Positions 14,301 to 16,686 of a DNA stretch of 16,686 nt are shown in pieces (the stretch's first letter is position 1; each line of letters begins with the position of its first letter). The stretch is from an uncultured Candidatus Melainabacteria bacterium (GTDB taxonomy: Bacteria; Cyanobacteriota; Vampirovibrionia; Gastranaerophilales; Gastranaerophilaceae), in contig CAKVMU010000012.1 of assembly GCA_934773085.1 (NCBI GenBank), positions 1-16,686 on the forward strand, written 5' to 3'. Both the position numbers and the translations under genes were made by a program. Under the pieces are notes generated by a model that saw nothing but the letters and a program-made list of their open reading frames with translations, made no database searches and had not been told where the DNA came from.

Positions 14301-15152
14301 CTACACCAGAGACTCTAATGGTACTTCAGCAGTGTTTTTAGCTGTTTGTACAGGCAGCGTGAATGTAAACGAATTCACACCTCCGTTATTGAACACTTTG
14401 ATATTTCCCCCATGAAAGTCGAGCATTTTTTTACAAAAATGCATTCTTATTCCGTGACCAACAGTTGAAAAAGTTGAACCGCTCGAAAACATTCTATTGC
14501 ACTCTTCATCTGTTAATGCGACCCCCTTATAAGAAATCGTCACCTCAAAATTATTATATAATTTATTTATAAAAACTTTGATTTCACTATCCCTATCTGA
14601 ATTCAATATAGCAGTAGTAAGCAAGCACAATACCATTTTTGAAATACCGGATTTATCAGCATTTACAAATTCGGTTGCCTCATTATCAAGATGGATAGCA
14701 ACCCCCTTTTCTCCGGCTATTTCCGATAAATCATGACAGCTTTGCTCTATCAAATCTCCCAACGAAAACTCTTCATAGCTTAAGATTTGTTCACCATTTT
14801 CAAACTTATATGTATTCAAAAGCATCGTAATCATATCAAGAGTATATTTGCAGGAATCTTTTATATTAGAAACCAATTCCTGTTGCTCTTCATCATTTTT
14901 CAACAAATCTAATCCTCTAATTTGAGCCAATGTTGATACTCTCAAATCATGACTTAGAGTATTTATAAAATATTCACGTTGTTTTAGCATCTCATTCTTG
15001 ATACGACTATACTTATTCACATAGTTTGTTATCATACACAAACACGCTGATAAAACTAAAACGACCGTACCGGTATTGTTACACAATACCAAGAAGGCAA
15101 ACATCATTAAAATAAATAAGCTGTTAATCAACAAATCTTTCGCTATACCCAT
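14301..15152 (-). CDS. Small membrane histidine kinase with degenerate ATP-binding domain
   Basis: The protein has 283 residues from ATG 15152, with GAGGA about 8 bases upstream. Two membrane helices (about 6-24 and 28-45) leave no room for an extracytoplasmic sensor. A dimerisation/phosphoacceptor helix follows, with the H-box INTLSHDLR (His68), then a HATPase-like domain (about 125-268). That domain is unusual: the N-box Asn is replaced by Thr (CLLTTAILNS, Thr180), and the G1-box DxGxG reads SYKGVAL (Tyr208 for the Asp). The G2 region (TVGHGIRMHFCKKMLDFHGGNI) is better kept. Since the N-box Asn and G1 Asp contact Mg-ATP in active kinases, ATP binding may be lost or altered; this is inferred from a by-eye alignment. 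No response regulator is adjacent. It lies 52 bases after folP on the same strand and probably shares its transcript. Confidence 0.8.
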   Translation of the reverse strand: MGIAKDLLINSLFILMMFAFLVLCNNTGTVVLVLSACLCMITNYVNKYSRIKNEMLKQREYFINTLSHDLRVSTLAQIRGLDLLKNDEEQQELVSNIKDSCKYTLDMITMLLNTYKFENGEQILSYEEFSLGDLIEQSCHDLSEIAGEKGVAIHLDNEATEFVNADKSGISKMVLCLLTTAILNSDRDSEIKVFINKLYNNFEVTISYKGVALTDEECNRMFSSGSTFSTVGHGIRMHFCKKMLDFHGGNIKVFNNGGVNSFTFTLPVQTAKNTAEVPLESLV

Positions 15153-15204
15153 TACCAGTTCCTCTTTGATATAATTATGTTAACCGATAATGAAAAAATG
15201 AAAA

Positions 15205-16353
15205 TTAGCTAAGCGGGCAATTATAATTTACTAATTTTATAAGCTCAGCATGGAGTTTCACATTATGAACCCGCAAATAATCAACCCCGCTTTTAACAAG
15301 AGGATATGACACAGCCAACGTCAAAGAGTCTTTAAGAGAATTATCATCAGCCTTTACCCCTAAAAAAGATTTTCTGGAAACACCAGCCATAACAGGATAA
15401 TTTAAACCGTAAAACTCTTCAATCTTATCCAAGATTTCAAAATTATCTTCCCGTTTTTTCCCAAATCCAATACCAGGGTCAACAATAATGTCCTCAATCC
15501 CAAATGACTTAGCAAGTTCCGTTTTATCTCTCAAACTATCGTATATCTCTCCGATTACATCATCATAAGTTGGATTATCCTGCATATCTTTCGGAGTACC
15601 TTTGGAATGTTGTAAAATAACTCCTGCGCCATATCTTCCAATCACCTCTGGCATTTTTGCATCATAATCAAATCCTGACACATCATTAATAAAATGCACA
15701 CCCATATTCAGGACGAAATTCGCCACCTCTGAGCTTCTCGTATCAACACTTACCTTCGTTTTCAAATTTTCTTTTTCCAAAAAGCTCAAAACCGGCTTTA
15801 ATCTTTCAATTTGAATGGCGACAGAAACATCCTCTGCTTGTGGCCTCGTGCTTTCCGCACCAATATCAATCATATCAGCGCCGTCTTCAATCATCTGAAC
15901 TAAATGTCTGCAAGCTTTGTCAGAATCCGTATATAAGCCGCCGTCAGAAAAAGAATCCGGTGTAACATTTAAAATCCCGACAATCTTAGTTTTCCTGTTC
16001 CGGTCTGCATTCAACAACTCTTCAATTTTATCCGCCAACTTAGATAAAGAAAACGGTTGGAACTTCAGTTTTTGAGAAATTAATCGCAATTCAGAAACAC
16101 TTCCTCCAAGTATCGCCGCAGACTCTTCAATTTTTCCGGTAATAACGTTTCTATGAGTTGCGCAATCAGCTCCAACTGACAAAGCCGTCTGCTTTAAAAT
16201 ATTTGCCTGTGCCGGATTCAATGGATATATTTTGAAGTTTTTATATCTGTATTTATTTGCCGCCTTAGCTCGATAGGACTCATCGAAACCAATCTTTGCA
16301 AGTTCCGGCACTAAATTATCCCCAACAATTTCTCTCAATAAAAAATCTTTCAT
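15205..16353 (-). CDS. folP: Dihydropteroate synthase with N-terminal extension
   Basis: DHPS joins p-aminobenzoate to 6-hydroxymethyl-7,8-dihydropterin diphosphate in folate synthesis and is the sulfonamide target. The catalytic barrel occupies about 122-375 and has all signatures: GILNVTPDSFSDGG (126-139), DIGAESTRP (163-171), SVDTRS (202-207), INDVSG (222-227), DPGIGFGK (292-299), SRKSFLG (326-332) and RVH (361-363). The total length of 382 exceeds the usual 260-290 because of about 120 extra N-terminal residues (LNPAQANILKQTALSVGAD, then QPFSLSKLADKIEELL). This added domain also occurs in other bacterial DHPS proteins, so it looks like a family variant and not a recent fusion. ATG 16353 has no Shine-Dalgarno sequence, and a promoter lies immediately upstream, suggesting leaderless translation. 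Other folate genes are not in the window. Confidence 0.96.
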   Translation of the reverse strand: MKDFLLREIVGDNLVPELAKIGFDESYRAKAANKYRYKNFKIYPLNPAQANILKQTALSVGADCATHRNVITGKIEESAAILGGSVSELRLISQKLKFQPFSLSKLADKIEELLNADRNRKTKIVGILNVTPDSFSDGGLYTDSDKACRHLVQMIEDGADMIDIGAESTRPQAEDVSVAIQIERLKPVLSFLEKENLKTKVSVDTRSSEVANFVLNMGVHFINDVSGFDYDAKMPEVIGRYGAGVILQHSKGTPKDMQDNPTYDDVIGEIYDSLRDKTELAKSFGIEDIIVDPGIGFGKKREDNFEILDKIEEFYGLNYPVMAGVSRKSFLGVKADDNSLKDSLTLAVSYPLVKSGVDYLRVHNVKLHAELIKLVNYNCPLS

Positions 16354-16461
16354 AAGTGGATTGTAGCACAGACATCCTGCTATTGAAAAGACAATAAATA
16401 TATGTAATAATATTATTACTTTATATAGGTGTTTATTTTGTTCCTACATTTTTTACTAAAA
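16354..16461. other. AT-rich divergent region between folP and the candidate RNA
   Basis: This gap holds the folP promoter at its left end. The rest (about 16389-16440) is almost pure A and T with several TAAT/TATA-like strings, so a plus-strand promoter for the candidate RNA is plausible but cannot be fixed by eye. Confidence 0.4.
16360..16388 (-). promoter_or_regulatory. Extended -10 promoter directly before folP
   Basis: On the minus strand TACAAT (16365-16360) is preceded by TGC, an extended -10 element, with a weak -35 TTTCAA (16388-16383) at 17 bases. The -10 ends 6 bases before the folP ATG, so transcription would begin at or next to the start codon. Confidence 0.5.
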
Positions 16462-16686
16462 GGGAGAGTAAGCTCTATAGTTTTTGAAGTATACCCGTCG
16501 ATACAAAATCGCCAGCGGGAAACGGATACTCTAAGGCACTCACCCACCTGCTACTCAGCAGGTAACAAAATCGCACTTATATAAAGTTTTTTTATTAGAG
16601 CTTGGGGGTAAAAATCAAGACTCCAAAATACCCTTATAACAAGATTTGCGTACCTAACAGTATTCTGTGCGAATCTTTAGCTGCAT
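16462..16686 (+). ncRNA. Candidate structured RNA of unknown class, continues past the window edge
   Basis: No ORF covers this stretch, but it holds a consistent set of helices. P1 joins AAGCTCTA (16470-16477) to TAGAGCTT (16596-16603). Inside it, a stacked hairpin has AGTAT (16488-16492)/ATACT (16526-16530), CCCG (16494-16497)/CGGG (16516-16519) and CGAT (16499-16502)/ATCG (16508-16511). A second hairpin has ACCTGCT (16546-16552)/AGCAGGT (16557-16563). After P1 come GGGTA (16606-16610)/TACCC (16629-16633) and a 12-bp helix 16641-16652 with 16666-16677. The last helix contains three G-U pairs in the plus-strand reading, which would be A-C mismatches on the other strand; this supports plus-strand transcription. 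I looked for tmRNA, RNase P, SRP, 6S and the common riboswitch cores and recognised none. It could be a riboswitch or leader for a gene to the right, or a free RNA. Confidence 0.45.

Noticed and set aside
15182..15190. ACCGATAA, a second sigma-28 -10-like string on the plus strand
   Set aside because: There is no TAAA 15 bases upstream and no plus-strand gene follows, so it is taken as chance.
16463..16470. GGAGAGTA, the opening of the tetrahydrofolate riboswitch, close to folP
   Set aside because: It points away from folP and the conserved 3' part of that riboswitch (GGTGAATCATTGCATCCG-like) is absent downstream.
1..16686. Search by eye for tRNA, rRNA, CRISPR repeats, transposase or attachment sites
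   Set aside because: No T-loop consensus, evenly spaced short repeats, transposase motifs or terminal inverted repeats were found.

Overview
The window is AT-rich and bacterial, with short intergenic gaps, clear AGGAG-type ribosome binding sites and several GTG starts. The combination of flagellar basal-body genes, many c-di-GMP domains, an N-terminally extended dihydropteroate synthase and large lineage-restricted proteins (an EF-hand protein and a coiled-coil, lipoprotein-like protein) resembles the non-photosynthetic gut relatives of Cyanobacteria (Vampirovibrionia/Melainabacteria, order Gastranaerophilales). This assignment is an impression from protein style, not a search result. No insertion sequence, phage gene, CRISPR array, tRNA or rRNA was seen.

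Layout. (1) Positions 1-2504, minus strand: a flagellar operon fliE-fliF followed by an unrecognised gene that runs off the left edge, where fliG would usually stand. A sigma-28-like promoter precedes fliE. (2) 2665-6015, plus strand: a 55-codon microORF, a membrane CHASE2-GGDEF diguanylate cyclase with a GTG start, and trmFO, closely spaced and probably co-transcribed. (3) 6122-8473, plus: a monocistronic 784-residue EF-hand protein with its own promoter and terminator. (4) 8604-10295, minus: a 563-residue helical protein with a lipoprotein-like anchor and a CxCxC tail, separated from (3) by a bidirectional terminator. (5) 10467-12220, plus: lysC and a small secreted protein. (6) 12230-14074, minus: a GAF-GGDEF-HD-GYP protein with a promoter overlapped by an inverted repeat. 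(7) 14301-16353, minus: folP followed by a small membrane histidine kinase with a degenerate ATP-binding domain; folP appears to be leaderless. (8) about 16462-16686, plus: a stretch without an ORF but rich in consistent RNA helices, probably the 5' part of a structured RNA that continues past the window.

How the parts fit. The CHASE2-GGDEF enzyme should make c-di-GMP and the HD-GYP protein should degrade it, and may also make it. Both lie in the same window as flagellar basal-body genes, which fits c-di-GMP control of motility versus attachment. folP and trmFO both belong to folate-linked metabolism, and lysC is the entry step to lysine, diaminopimelate, threonine and methionine synthesis. 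The least explained items are the structured RNA at the right edge, the gene after fliF, the two large lineage-type proteins and the degenerate kinase.
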